Shown here in pieces: positions 1-7,760 of a DNA stretch of 33,207 nt. The translations under genes were made by a program, and so were the position numbers. Below the pieces are notes generated by a model, which was not told the DNA's origin, ran no database searches, and saw only the letters and a list, made by a program, of their open reading frames with translations. Positions within the stretch are counted from its first letter, which is position 1, and the number at the start of each line of letters is the position of its first letter. The DNA is from JAYRWN01 sp041917975 (GTDB lineage Bacteria > Bacteroidota > Bacteroidia > Chitinophagales > Saprospiraceae). The stretch spans positions 1 through 33,207 of the forward strand of contig JAYRWN010000383.1 in NCBI GenBank assembly GCA_041917975.1, read 5' to 3'.

Positions 1-541
1 CTAATGAATCAAGCACCAATTGTGCACCAATATTCATCATGCGATCATGAAGCGTGCCCGTATCATCATCGTCTAAAATCGGAACCTGTAACTGTTTTAT
101 AATATCTCCCGTATCAATATCGTGTGTAATACGAAAGGTCGTGAGCCCAGTTACAGTTTCACCTTTAATAATAGCCCAATGAATAGGGGCCGCCCCCCGA
201 TATTTAGGTAAGAGGGAAGCGTGGAGGTTAATCGTCCCCAGATGTGGTAAACTCCAAACGACCTCAGGCAACATCCTAAAAGCTACAACCACTTGGATGT
301 CAGGTTTATACGATTTTAATATGCTAATAAATTTTTCACTTTTAAGGTTTTTAGGCTGTAGCACCGGGATGTTTAGTTCCAGAGCAGTCTTTTTCACAGC
401 CGACTGGATATTAATAGATCGATCTCTGCCTGCTAAGCTGTCAGGAGCGGTCACAACTGCTACTACTTGATGTGCAGAATTAGATAACTTGATCAGAGAG
501 GGTACTGCAAATTCCGGAGTACCCATAAAAATGATACGCAT
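1..541 (-). CDS. fmt: Methionyl-tRNA formyltransferase (3' end outside window)
   Basis: Formylates the amino group of initiator Met-tRNA using 10-formyl-tetrahydrofolate in the cytoplasm. Only the first 180 codons are here; the reading frame runs off the left edge, so it is partial, not broken. The start (ATG at 541-539) gives MRIIFMGTPEFAVPSL, the standard family N-terminus. Further in comes the formyl-transferase signature HASLLPKYRGAAPIHWAI, preceded by the Asn of the catalytic triad, then the HDIDTGDII segment holding the catalytic Asp. The gene diverges from the SCP2 gene across an 87-base gap with promoter-like boxes on both strands. The identification is firm; the C-terminal tRNA-binding domain cannot be judged. 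Confidence 0.95.
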   Translation of the reverse strand, partial: MRIIFMGTPEFAVPSLIKLSNSAHQVVAVVTAPDSLAGRDRSINIQSAVKKTALELNIPVLQPKNLKSEKFISILKSYKPDIQVVVAFRMLPEVVWSLPHLGTINLHASLLPKYRGAAPIHWAIIKGETVTGLTTFRITHDIDTGDIIKQLQVPILDDDDTGTLHDRMMNIGAQLVLDSL

Positions 542-563
542 ATGAGGATTCTTGGTTACAACG

Positions 564-593
564 CAAAGTTGGATAATAAGTGTTGAGAAGCAA
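564..593 (-). promoter_or_regulatory. Candidate fmt promoter
   Basis: On the minus strand a TTG (593-591) is followed after exactly 19 nt by CAACTTTG (571-564), one mismatch from the Bacteroidota -7 consensus TAnnTTTG. The fmt start codon lies about 22 nt further on. It overlaps a candidate promoter for the divergent gene. This is pattern matching only. Confidence 0.45.
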
Positions 594-610
594 GAATTTC
601 ATTTATTTTG
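583..610 (+). promoter_or_regulatory. Candidate promoter of the SCP2 gene
   Basis: TTG (583-585) is followed 18 nt later by TATTTTG (604-610), which is one base short of TAnnTTTG. The preferred ATG at 629 lies 18 nt downstream. The match is imperfect. Confidence 0.3.
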
Positions 611-628
611 GGCAAAATTTTAGTAAAC

Positions 629-946
629 ATGCAGGCGAAAACATTTTTAGAATCCTTACCCTTTAAAGTGAAGCCAGAAGTTATGGAAGGATTGAGTACG
701 GTCTTTCACTTTGATCTCTCCGGAGAAGAGGGGTGTGAATTAACTCTTCAGTTGATAAATGGCCAATTGCAAGCATTATCAGGCCTAGTGGGAGAACCAA
801 AATGTATCATAAGGGCCAGTGGTACTGATTTTATGCGCTTAATATCAAAAGACTTAAACCCCCTGGCGGCAATTCTCACCGGTAAAATAAAAGTCTCCAA
901 TCAAGGAGAAATGATTAAGTATGCCAAAATTTTTGGTTTATTATAA
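629..946 (+). CDS. SCP2 sterol-binding domain protein
   Basis: A small single-domain protein of 105 residues resembling the sterol carrier protein 2 (SCP2) lipid-binding fold. The features used are a central LTLQLINGQLQALSGLVGEP strand pair, the CIIRASGTDFMRLISKDLNPLAAILTGKIKV stretch (in SCP2 proteins this is the conserved 'D...f..l..G...p..a...gkikv' pattern) and a hydrophobic C-terminus. SCP2 proteins bind lipids or acyl-CoAs in a tunnel; the ligand here is unknown. The frame opens at a TTG at 608, but the ATG at 629 is the better start because the -7-like box would otherwise overlap the coding region. It is monocistronic and faces the parABC-type operon tail by tail. Confidence 0.75.
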   Translation: MQAKTFLESLPFKVKPEVMEGLSTVFHFDLSGEEGCELTLQLINGQLQALSGLVGEPKCIIRASGTDFMRLISKDLNPLAAILTGKIKVSNQGEMIKYAKIFGLL

Positions 947-982
947 CGATAAAAGTGCTTCAGGTTATTTAGTGCAGCAGTA

Positions 983-1564
983 TTAGTGGAACTCCAAGGC
1001 CAAACCTACCCCAACAGGGAAATTATTGTTGCCCTTTATTTTAATTTGTAAGGTTAAATCTTCGTCAATAGTGAACCCTTTTAGGTGAGCATCCACATAG
1101 GCTTCAACTCCATTTAAAAGATACATCGCTCCGGTTATGAAATAGGATGTTTCCATATATTTACGATAATAATCTCGGGCCTGTTTAACTCCTTCCTTAC
1201 GAGTAATACCTTCAAAAGAGCTTATTTCTTTTTTTACCATCAATTCGTACCCATCGCGGTACTTCACATACTGCTTTCTATTATAAACAATAAAAAAAAC
1301 TCCAGTACCTAATCCTGCATATACCAAGGGTACTTTCCAGATTCGGCTATTATAAACTTGACCGGCTCCAGGAAGCATTAAAGAATAGACCAATGCGCGT
1401 TTGGGGATTAATTCTCTTGATGTCGGCACTGTGTTTTCTTTAAGGGTATCTTCTGCTAAAATGGAAAGAGAATCCCTGATGGGTAAAGGATTCTTCTGGG
1501 CTGGCAACTGAAAATAAAGAAGAAATAACAAGGTGCTTAAAGGGATATATGACCCAAACCGCAT
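983..1564 (-). CDS. DUF5683 family membrane protein
   Basis: A 193-residue protein of the Bacteroidota DUF5683 family; its molecular function is not known. It opens with a signal-peptide-like stretch (FGSYIPLSTLLFLLYFQLPA). At about residues 56-90 is the family core RALVYSLMLPGAGQVYN, then KVPLVYAGLGTGVFFIVYNRKQY, which carries one or two hydrophobic helices. It starts 9 bases after the parB stop on the same strand, and the parA-parB-DUF5683 order is common in Bacteroidota, so it is probably co-transcribed. Whether it helps segregation or envelope work cannot be told from sequence. The C-terminus faces the SCP2 gene with only 36 bases between, and no terminator hairpin is evident. Confidence 0.8.
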   Translation of the reverse strand: MRFGSYIPLSTLLFLLYFQLPAQKNPLPIRDSLSILAEDTLKENTVPTSRELIPKRALVYSLMLPGAGQVYNSRIWKVPLVYAGLGTGVFFIVYNRKQYVKYRDGYELMVKKEISSFEGITRKEGVKQARDYYRKYMETSYFITGAMYLLNGVEAYVDAHLKGFTIDEDLTLQIKIKGNNNFPVGVGLALEFH

Positions 1565-1573
1565 GGTAGTATC

Positions 1574-2464
1574 TTAACGATAAATTTTATCCAGCAAATC
1601 ATTTAAATTATCCACATCACTGAAATGGATGACGATTTGACCGCCTTTTTTGCCCTGTTGCAAATTCACTTTAGTATCAAAATGCCGCGATAATCGATCG
1701 GAGATATCCCGGTAATATGGATTCTCAGCAATGGTTGATGGCGATCCGAGTTTATTTTGAGGGGGGGCTGAATGGAATGATTTTGCTGATGACTCTGCAG
1801 CCCTTACCGATAATTGATTTGCTAATACCTCCTTGTATAAACTTATTTGTTGGTCAATGTGCTCCAAAGATAATATGGCTTTGGCATGTCCCATGCTTAA
1901 TTTTTGATCTTTGAGTCCTTGTTGAATTTCAGGTGGTAACTTTAAGATTCTCAGGTAATTAGTAACCGTACTGCGGTCTTTTCCAACTCTTTCTGATAAT
2001 GCATCGTGAGTAAGTTGACATTCATCAATTAGCCTCTTTAAACTAATAGCTATTTCTACCGGGTTTAATTCTTGTCTTTGAATATTCTCAACAAGAGCCA
2101 TTTCCAGCATAGTCTGGTCATTGGCTTCCCTGATGTAGGCTGGTATTTTTACCAAGCCGAGTTTTTGAGCTGCCCTCCAACGCCTTTCGCCAGAAATGAT
2201 TTGATATTGAATTGCAGATAATTTGCGTACAGTGATGGGCTGGATTAAGCCGTGTATCTTAATACTAGAGGCTAATTCATCAATTAACGTTTCATCAAAT
2301 TCATTTCTCGGCTGATACGGATTTACTTCTATTTGATGGATAGGAATCTCATTAATAGAATTAAATCGCTGGATCGTACCGATGGAGGGATTCTCTTTAT
2401 TATTCCCCAAGAGAGCCCGTATGCCTTTCCCTAGTTCTTCCTTGCTCGATTTATTAATTGACAT
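1574..2464 (-). CDS. parB: Chromosome partitioning protein ParB
   Basis: A CTP-dependent clamp that loads at parS sites and organises the origin region with ParA and SMC. The protein has 296 residues, normal for chromosomal ParB. Visible parts are the N-terminal ParA-stimulating segment (KSSKEELGKGIRALLG), the VNPYQPR motif (residues 48-53), the GERRWRA CTP-binding motif (92-98), ENIQRQELNPVE (126-137), the helix-turn-helix with GKDRSTVTNYLRILKLP (about 161-177), and a C-terminal dimerisation end. It begins 3 bases after the parA stop. No parS palindrome of the usual GTTTCACGTGAAAC type was found in the window, so the sites must lie elsewhere or differ. Chromosomal rather than plasmid origin is inferred from the housekeeping neighbours. 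Confidence 0.95.
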   Translation of the reverse strand: MSINKSSKEELGKGIRALLGNNKENPSIGTIQRFNSINEIPIHQIEVNPYQPRNEFDETLIDELASSIKIHGLIQPITVRKLSAIQYQIISGERRWRAAQKLGLVKIPAYIREANDQTMLEMALVENIQRQELNPVEIAISLKRLIDECQLTHDALSERVGKDRSTVTNYLRILKLPPEIQQGLKDQKLSMGHAKAILSLEHIDQQISLYKEVLANQLSVRAAESSAKSFHSAPPQNKLGSPSTIAENPYYRDISDRLSRHFDTKVNLQQGKKGGQIVIHFSDVDNLNDLLDKIYR

Positions 2465-2467
2465 CGC

Positions 2468-3247
2468 TTAAAGGCTTGAGGTTTGGAGGTTATGACTCAA
2501 AAATTCATCAGCCAAATTCAAAAAATTGATGGTGCCCTTACTTGCCGCGTCGTACATGATAACAGGTTTTCGCAGTCCTGGTGCTTCGCTAATTTTAGCA
2601 TTGCGATGAATAATAGTTTCGAACACCGGATAATCAGCTATACTTTTTATTTCGTCCATAACCAGGTTGGCCAACCTTAGGCGTTTATCAAACATGGATA
2701 ATAAAATGCCTTCTACTTCCAACTCTGGATTAAGTTGCTCTTTAACCAGTGCAATTGTGTTTTTTAATTTGGTTAACCCTTCCAGTGCAAATATTTCACA
2801 CTGAATAGGTATAATTACCGACTGGGCGGCACAGAGAGCATTTATGGTGATAAGCCCCAATGATGGAAGACAGTCAATGAAAATATAGTCGTAATAAGAG
2901 GTGACAGGAGCCAATACCTTTTTAAGTACAAATTCTCGTTCACTCTGAGTTGCCAGTTCAAGTTCAGCACCAACCAGATCTATATGTGAGGGTAAAATAT
3001 CAAGGTTTGGCGTTTGGGATGTAACAATCGCGCTCTCTACCGGTGAGTTGTTAACCAGGCAGTCATATATGGTGTGCTGGACATGTTCGAAGGATACACC
3101 AGAGCCTGTAGAAGCATTCGCTTGTGGGTCTGCATCGACCAACAATACTTTCTTTTCTAAAATGGCAAGAGCTGCTGCCAGGTTAATGGCAGTGGTGGTT
3201 TTTCCCACCCCTCCTTTTTGATTTGCTATTGCTATAATTTTTCCCAT
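2468..3247 (-). CDS. parA: Chromosome partitioning ATPase ParA (Soj family)
   Basis: A Walker-type ATPase that moves ParB-parS complexes over the nucleoid. At 259 residues it has the small chromosomal Soj size without an N-terminal helix-turn-helix extension. The deviant Walker A is KGGVGKTT (residues 11-18), with the signature lysine of the ParA/MinD family. Walker A' is DADPQAN at about 40-46, and Walker B is YIFIDCLPSL at about 121-130. The C-terminal ISEAPGLRKPVI segment is typical. It is the first gene of the parA-parB-DUF5683 operon; its likely promoter carries a palindrome in the spacer, which would allow feedback control. The start ATG at 3247 fits the family N-terminus MGKIIAIANQ. 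Confidence 0.96.
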   Translation of the reverse strand: MGKIIAIANQKGGVGKTTTAINLAAALAILEKKVLLVDADPQANASTGSGVSFEHVQHTIYDCLVNNSPVESAIVTSQTPNLDILPSHIDLVGAELELATQSEREFVLKKVLAPVTSYYDYIFIDCLPSLGLITINALCAAQSVIIPIQCEIFALEGLTKLKNTIALVKEQLNPELEVEGILLSMFDKRLRLANLVMDEIKSIADYPVFETIIHRNAKISEAPGLRKPVIMYDAASKGTINFLNLADEFLSHNLQTSSL

Positions 3248-3308
3248 AAAATCGGCTCTGATTGCAGATGATTTATTTTACTTCTTTCCGGATGGTACTA
3301 ATAAGGTG

Positions 3309-3316
3309 CAAAAGTA
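3309..3316 (-). promoter_or_regulatory. -7 element of parA promoter
   Basis: On the minus strand this reads TACTTTTG, a perfect TAnnTTTG. It lies 61 bases upstream of the parA ATG. No TTG is found at the expected -33 place; a 16-base near-palindrome occupies the spacer instead, so the promoter may need an activator or be weak. Confidence 0.5.
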
Positions 3317-3317
3317 C

Positions 3318-3333
3318 GGTAAATTAACTTACC
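3318..3333. promoter_or_regulatory. Operator-like palindrome in parA promoter
   Basis: GGTAAATTAACTTACC is a 16-base palindrome with a single mismatched central pair. It sits one base upstream of the parA -7 box, in the -33/-7 spacer, a position where a bound repressor would block polymerase. Autoregulation by ParA/ParB or a separate regulator is inference. Confidence 0.4.
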
Positions 3334-3346
3334 CTGAGGACTTTGC

Positions 3347-5038
3347 TTATAACTTGATAATTTTCTGTTGCAAGAAATCTCCTGGTCCACGGCTTAAATT
3401 TAGGATATAGATCCCTTTAGGAAGATTTGAAACATCTACATTTTGACTAGTAGACTGTTGTACTGATATCAATAATGTGCCTTGCAGGTCGAAAATGTTG
3501 ATTGATTTATAGTTCAGGTCTGAAGGAATCTGCAGTACATTAACACAAGGGTTAGGATAAATCAACCCCCAGGATTTTTCTACAGTGAAGTGCAAATCTT
3601 TAACTAATAATTGTTCATCATACCATTCTGGTTGAAGGGATGGTATAATTTTTAGATAGTCATTTGCCGGAGATAAGGTTTGAGTTTCGATTCTGACTAA
3701 ATCCTTGAGCGGTGAAACTATGACGTTATTTTGAGCATAATAGGTGAAAAAAATAGAATGATCATGAACAAAATAATGCTCAGGTCCAAAACCCGGAAGG
3801 TCAGAAGTGATCTTTAAGGAGGTCCATGGAGAAAGAGTAATGGCGAATTGAAAGCCGGCTAAAGTCTTGCTGGTTTCAGATTTTATGCTTATAATTTGTC
3901 TTTCAGTTGAGACAGTTTGTAGGATTTTTATTGCGACTGCACTTTTATCCCTGATAGCCGGATCAGTAATTTTATTAGAGGTACCGTTAATATCTCCAAT
4001 TTTAACTCCAATAAAATCTGGAGTATTAGTTTGTGGGTCAAGCATATCCAAATAGCGTATGGCTTCCGGAAACTCAGATAACAATGCATTTTCCGGTTTT
4101 TCAAAAACGAAATTCCTGGGATAAAAGCGCCAGGAAGTATTGTTTTGGAAAGCAGTGTCTATGCCAAGAATGAGTTTCCTTAAAAGGACTAAATCAAGGG
4201 CATTGACAGTTTTGTTACGATCTATGTCTGCGGCAATGAATTGCCAACCCTCGGTAAAGGGCTGAATGTTTAAAATATGCCTGGCAATGACAGTTAGGTC
4301 AATACTTGAAACTCCAAAATCAGGACGGCTGTTTTTAAATGGCTGAATATAAAGAGATTGTTCATCTGGTTTAGAACGAAAAATGCAAGTATATTCTCCC
4401 AATTGGTCGGTGATAGCTCGAATCGAAGTTTTTTTTGTTGAATCCTGAGCAGTGATGTCCACAGCTTCAAGCGGATTTTCATAAGCTGTAACCTTTCCGG
4501 TAACTAAATATGGTTTTTCTAGACCGTCGGCCAAAAGGATTGAATCAATTAAATGTAAGGTGGCCTGATCGTTATCACCTTTTATATTATGTAGAACCGT
4601 TCCATTTGGTTTAATCAGGATAAAGGCTGGAAGTAAAAATATCTTTCCAAACTGACCATCTACATATGGAGCGATAGCTTCAAGACTACCTCCCTCAGCA
4701 CTAATATGGGGAAGGGTAGACCTATAACGCTGGGTGAAGCGAGTTAAGGCAGTGTTATTATCAAAGTCCTTGTTAGTCAAGGCCATAAATTGAATATCAA
4801 ACTGACCTTGTCCCCAAGATTCATATAATCTAAAATAATCGTGCGCGATATTATTGCTGCCTGGATTGTTCGAAAAGAAAATTTCAAGAACAACATATTT
4901 ACCTTGATCCAGATAGTCCTTGTAAAGATCGTGAGAGTGTCCTTGAATGTCTGTAACTCTAAAACCGGGGGCTTGCTGGGCAAAAAGCCAATAAGCACAT
5001 AAAAACATTAACACCGTAATGTATACGCGTTTGTTCAT
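3347..5038 (-). CDS. T9SS-exported protein with thioredoxin-like and dockerin-like domains
   Basis: A 563-residue secreted protein. It has a signal peptide (residues 1-20, ending FAQ), then a thioredoxin/TlpA-like domain (about 22-170) that carries NNPGSNN (57-63) where a CxxC would stand, so it cannot do thiol exchange. A carboxypeptidase-regulatory-like beta domain follows (about 176-235), then a dockerin-like pair of helices with the calcium-loop-like DIDRNKTVNALDLVLLRKLI (271-290), then a cohesin-like beta region (about 365-460). The C-terminal sorting domain (about 485-563) contains YPNPCVNVLQI and ends GIYILNLS...QQKIIKL, the form recognised by the type IX secretion system. The LRKLILGID...NNTSWRF wording is typical of Saprospiria. 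Its role is unknown; it may act as a surface-bound scaffold or adhesin. Confidence 0.85.
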   Translation of the reverse strand: MNKRVYITVLMFLCAYWLFAQQAPGFRVTDIQGHSHDLYKDYLDQGKYVVLEIFFSNNPGSNNIAHDYFRLYESWGQGQFDIQFMALTNKDFDNNTALTRFTQRYRSTLPHISAEGGSLEAIAPYVDGQFGKIFLLPAFILIKPNGTVLHNIKGDNDQATLHLIDSILLADGLEKPYLVTGKVTAYENPLEAVDITAQDSTKKTSIRAITDQLGEYTCIFRSKPDEQSLYIQPFKNSRPDFGVSSIDLTVIARHILNIQPFTEGWQFIAADIDRNKTVNALDLVLLRKLILGIDTAFQNNTSWRFYPRNFVFEKPENALLSEFPEAIRYLDMLDPQTNTPDFIGVKIGDINGTSNKITDPAIRDKSAVAIKILQTVSTERQIISIKSETSKTLAGFQFAITLSPWTSLKITSDLPGFGPEHYFVHDHSIFFTYYAQNNVIVSPLKDLVRIETQTLSPANDYLKIIPSLQPEWYDEQLLVKDLHFTVEKSWGLIYPNPCVNVLQIPSDLNYKSINIFDLQGTLLISVQQSTSQNVDVSNLPKGIYILNLSRGPGDFLQQKIIKL

Positions 5039-5071
5039 GGTTTAAAAGTTACGACTTCGTGGAAGTCACTA

Positions 5072-5102
5072 CAAATTTACATTGTTGTCTATGAAAATCA
5101 AA
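5072..5102 (-). promoter_or_regulatory. Promoter of the T9SS cargo gene
   Basis: On the minus strand TTTG (5102-5099), then exactly 19 nt, then TAAATTTG (5079-5072): both Bacteroidota boxes match fully. The expected start of transcription near 5067 would give a leader of about 30 nt before the ATG at 5038. Confidence 0.65.
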
Positions 5103-5122
5103 TATTTAACAAAATAGTTCCT

Positions 5123-5146
5123 TATATATACCTAATTTATATATAT
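5123..5146. repeat. AT-only inverted repeat in intergenic gap
   Basis: TATATATA (5123-5130) and TATATATAT (5138-5146) flank a short spacer within the 201-base divergent gap before lipB. It could form a weak cruciform or simply be AT-rich promoter DNA. Apart from the two candidate promoters, nothing else is visible in this gap. Confidence 0.3.
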
Positions 5147-5183
5147 GAAACGATGGAGTTATTTGGATATTGTAAAAATTAAC

Positions 5184-5214
5184 TTTCATGGATGAATCAC
5201 ATTGCTTTCCTTTG
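5184..5214 (+). promoter_or_regulatory. Weak candidate lipB promoter
   Basis: TTTC (5184-5187) is followed after 19 nt by TTCCTTTG (5207-5214), one mismatch from each Bacteroidota box at ideal spacing. It is 25 bases before the TTG start of lipB. Confidence 0.28.
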
Positions 5215-5239
5215 TGTTAAATAATAAATTTTCAAGTTA

Positions 5240-5926
5240 TTGCTTCATAAACTAGAGATACAAGACTGGGATTTAATCGATTATGCAGAGGCGTTAGCGA
5301 GACAGGAGGCATTGTTTCAGCTTATTTTACACGAAAAACATAAATTAAACAGAACGCAGAAAGATTTTTTAGTCTTTTGTGAACATCCGCATACGTTCAC
5401 TTTAGGCAAAAGGGGAAAACCAGAAGACATACTGATTAATGAAAAAGAATTAGTAGCTGAATCTATCGGAGTTCACCACATCAATAGAGGGGGTGAGGTC
5501 ACGTATCATGGCCCGGGTCAAATGGTAGTTTATCCTATTCTTAACCTGGAGAATTACTTTACGGATGTGCACAAATACGTTCGTTTTCTGGAAGAAGCAG
5601 TCATTAGAACCTTAAAGGATTTCGGCATAATTAGTCAGCGAATTTCCGGAATGACCGGTGTTTGGGTAAAAGGGGAGGGGGCATTCTATAAAATCTGTGC
5701 ACTTGGCGTTCACCTTTCCCGCTGGATATCCACCCATGGTATCGCTTTAAACATTAATTCAGACCTTAAGTACTTCCAGAAGATAATACCTTGTGGCATT
5801 GTGGATCAGGAAAAATCTGTTACTTCCATGCATGTAGAAATTAACAGATATACTGATTATCAAGAGGTTAAACAACGATTCATATACCATTTTCAACATC
5901 TATTTGTACCTAAAATATATGGCTAA
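5240..5926 (+). CDS. lipB: Octanoyl-ACP:protein octanoyltransferase LipB
   Basis: Transfers octanoyl from acyl carrier protein to the lipoyl domains of enzymes such as pyruvate dehydrogenase, whose E1 beta gene is also in this window; LipA then inserts sulfur. The 228 residues hold RGGEVTYHGPGQ (83-94), the conserved Lys of the KICALG motif (K151), and the catalytic Cys in PCG (C185), both required for thioester chemistry. The start is TTG at 5240; an in-frame stop lies only 15 bases upstream and no ATG stands near the expected N-terminus, so a non-ATG start is likely. The 3' end overlaps the next gene by 8 bases, suggesting coupled translation. Confidence 0.93.
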   Translation: MLHKLEIQDWDLIDYAEALARQEALFQLILHEKHKLNRTQKDFLVFCEHPHTFTLGKRGKPEDILINEKELVAESIGVHHINRGGEVTYHGPGQMVVYPILNLENYFTDVHKYVRFLEEAVIRTLKDFGIISQRISGMTGVWVKGEGAFYKICALGVHLSRWISTHGIALNINSDLKYFQKIIPCGIVDQEKSVTSMHVEINRYTDYQEVKQRFIYHFQHLFVPKIYG

Positions 5927-6455
5927 AATAAAACACCCCAGAGACTCAAGAACTCAACTGACAGAAATGGTCATGCCAGGTGAATTGAACCCTTTGGGTA
6001 ATTTGATGGGAGGAAACTTAATGAGGTGGATGGATATTGCTGCCGGTATTTGTGCTTCAAAACACTGTGAGACCCACGTGGTTACTGCTTCAGTCGATCA
6101 TGTTTCTTTTTCCAAACCGGTCTCTACGGGCGACATAATTACCATAGAAGCCTCTGTCACGAGGGCATTTAATACATCGGTTGAAGTTTTCCTTGAAGTA
6201 TATGTCCTGGATGTTAGGGGTAAACCACCGGTAAAGTCAAATCATGCTTATTTTACAATGGTGGCGATAGACGGGACGACTCACCGTCCTACGGAAGTGC
6301 CCCAAATTGCGCCGGAAACTGACCAAGAAAAAGCCTTATTTGATGGAGCAGAAAGGCGAAGAGAAGTGCGACTGGTTTTAGGTGGTAAAATGAAAGTCCA
6401 GGACGCCAATGCCTTGCGTAATTATTTTTTAGGATTTGAACATAGTGAACGTTAA
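5919..6455 (+). CDS. Hotdog-fold acyl-CoA thioesterase
   Basis: Hydrolyses acyl-CoA esters; member of the YciA/ACOT-type hotdog thioesterases. The 178-residue protein from ATG 5919 contains NPLGNLMGGNLMRWMDIAAG, in which the N-x-x-G-x-x-x-G-G-x-x-x-x-x-x-D pattern supplies the active-site Asn and Asp, then the SVDHVSFSKPVSTGDIITIEA strand typical of the fold. A longer frame opens at TTG 5904, but the ATG that overlaps the lipB stop is the better start. The overlap with lipB suggests a two-gene operon. The substrate chain length is not evident. The stop codon directly abuts the stop of the opposite gene. Confidence 0.85.
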   Translation: MAKIKHPRDSRTQLTEMVMPGELNPLGNLMGGNLMRWMDIAAGICASKHCETHVVTASVDHVSFSKPVSTGDIITIEASVTRAFNTSVEVFLEVYVLDVRGKPPVKSNHAYFTMVAIDGTTHRPTEVPQIAPETDQEKALFDGAERRREVRLVLGGKMKVQDANALRNYFLGFEHSER

Positions 6456-7760
6456 TTATTTGGATGTTAATGCTTGCACATTCAACTCAAATTGTTCCTT
6501 GAAATGCGCGTATTTAGGTGTGGCGGGACCATTAAATCCGGTATGTATTCTTTGCACATGATTTTCCTCATCTAAAAAAATCATAGTTGGGAATGCTGAG
6601 ACCTCGTTGAGCATTGGTAAGACCTTGGACGCTTCAGATTTCTTGTAGTTCCCAGCATACCACAAAGGATAGGGCATCTTCAGTTTTTTCTGGTAAATGT
6701 TAAGTCTTTCTATGTTCTTCTCTGTTTCTGCATAAGACTCAAAGGCTAATCCTATAACCCTCAGATTGGGATATTGGTGTGTCTTAAGGAATTCAATTAA
6801 AAATTTAGTCTCATCCAGACAGTTTGGGCACCAGGTACCCATAATCTGTAAAATCTTCACTTTCCCTTGAAGACTTTCATCTTTAAGTGAAATTGGTTGA
6901 CTGTTTAAATCAATGAATGATAAGTCTTGCCAAGAGTCCGTTCCACTGATATGAGTTAAACTGTCCGGATGACCCAATTCAAAAGTTGGATTTTTTTTGC
7001 CGTTCCACAAAGTTTTATATTTATGGCCAGACCAAAAAGTGCCTAAAATCGTGCTGTCATTTTGGTACTTACCTTTAAATAAGAAGGCATGCGCACCGTC
7101 AAAAACTGATAAATTTAACTCATAACCATGAACAGCGCCGGCTAGGAAACGATAATCTCCTGTTTCAGTCATAAATGTGCCCGTCAGTTGTTCTTTGTTT
7201 TGCTCAAAAAGACCTATCGAAGCATAAGGGTGATCGGTTTCTATCTCAAAGTAGCTTTCCCATTTTCCTGTAAAATTCACCTTTGGCGTATCAATGGGTA
7301 AAGGAAATAAGTTGTCCTCGCCAAAATGCGCGACAAAGGGTATCTGATAGTTTTGTCGATTATTTCGAACCCATTTCCCGACAAGAATTCCTTCATTTAG
7401 CTCACCGGATAAATATGAATCAAACAGATCGAAATATATACAAACGGTGTCCCTTCCTGTATAGGGATTGCGTCCGGTGGTTACATGATCAATAATAATG
7501 CGTTCACTTCCGTTGATAATTTCGACGTACCAGTTCGTTTCATCTACATACTTGATCTCAAACAAAAACGGTAAAAATACCCCGTCTCCATTTACAGTTA
7601 AACTCGCTTCCTCTAATTCATCAAGATCAGCTTTTGCTACCGGAGGCTGCAATTCCAGTACACCTCGCCAAATACCAGGAGCAATTATTTTATACTCTTC
7701 TTTTACTTTGATACAGGCTCCGATGGTCAGCAATAAAAATGCAATCACAGTAAATCTCAT
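6456..7760 (-). CDS. TlpA-like thiol-disulfide lipoprotein
   Basis: A 434-residue envelope lipoprotein with a signal peptide ending in the lipobox IGAC (Cys16). Residues about 25-270 are beta-rich, with repeated 'GKWESYFEIE' and 'GTFWSGHKYKTLWNGK' type strands seen in Bacteroidota TlpA fusions. The C-terminal redoxin domain (about 275-430) has the active CPNC pair (C311/C314) in QIMGTWCPNCLDETKFL and the cis-proline loop SAFPTMIFLD. It probably reduces disulfides in periplasmic proteins. It overlaps the upstream gene by 4 bases (ATGA), so it belongs to the same operon as the superoxide dismutase, which suits a redox role. Its partner is not identifiable. Confidence 0.85.
   Translation of the reverse strand: MRFTVIAFLLLTIGACIKVKEEYKIIAPGIWRGVLELQPPVAKADLDELEEASLTVNGDGVFLPFLFEIKYVDETNWYVEIINGSERIIIDHVTTGRNPYTGRDTVCIYFDLFDSYLSGELNEGILVGKWVRNNRQNYQIPFVAHFGEDNLFPLPIDTPKVNFTGKWESYFEIETDHPYASIGLFEQNKEQLTGTFMTETGDYRFLAGAVHGYELNLSVFDGAHAFLFKGKYQNDSTILGTFWSGHKYKTLWNGKKNPTFELGHPDSLTHISGTDSWQDLSFIDLNSQPISLKDESLQGKVKILQIMGTWCPNCLDETKFLIEFLKTHQYPNLRVIGLAFESYAETEKNIERLNIYQKKLKMPYPLWYAGNYKKSEASKVLPMLNEVSAFPTMIFLDEENHVQRIHTGFNGPATPKYAHFKEQFELNVQALTSK

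Noticed and set aside
1717..1914. Forward 65-codon frame inside parB
   Set aside because: It lies wholly inside the firmly supported parB on the opposite strand, has no recognisable domain, and is typical of shadow frames.
1574..3247. parAB as a plasmid partition system
   Set aside because: ParA lacks an N-terminal helix-turn-helix, the surrounding genes are all chromosomal housekeeping genes, and no replication protein is present.
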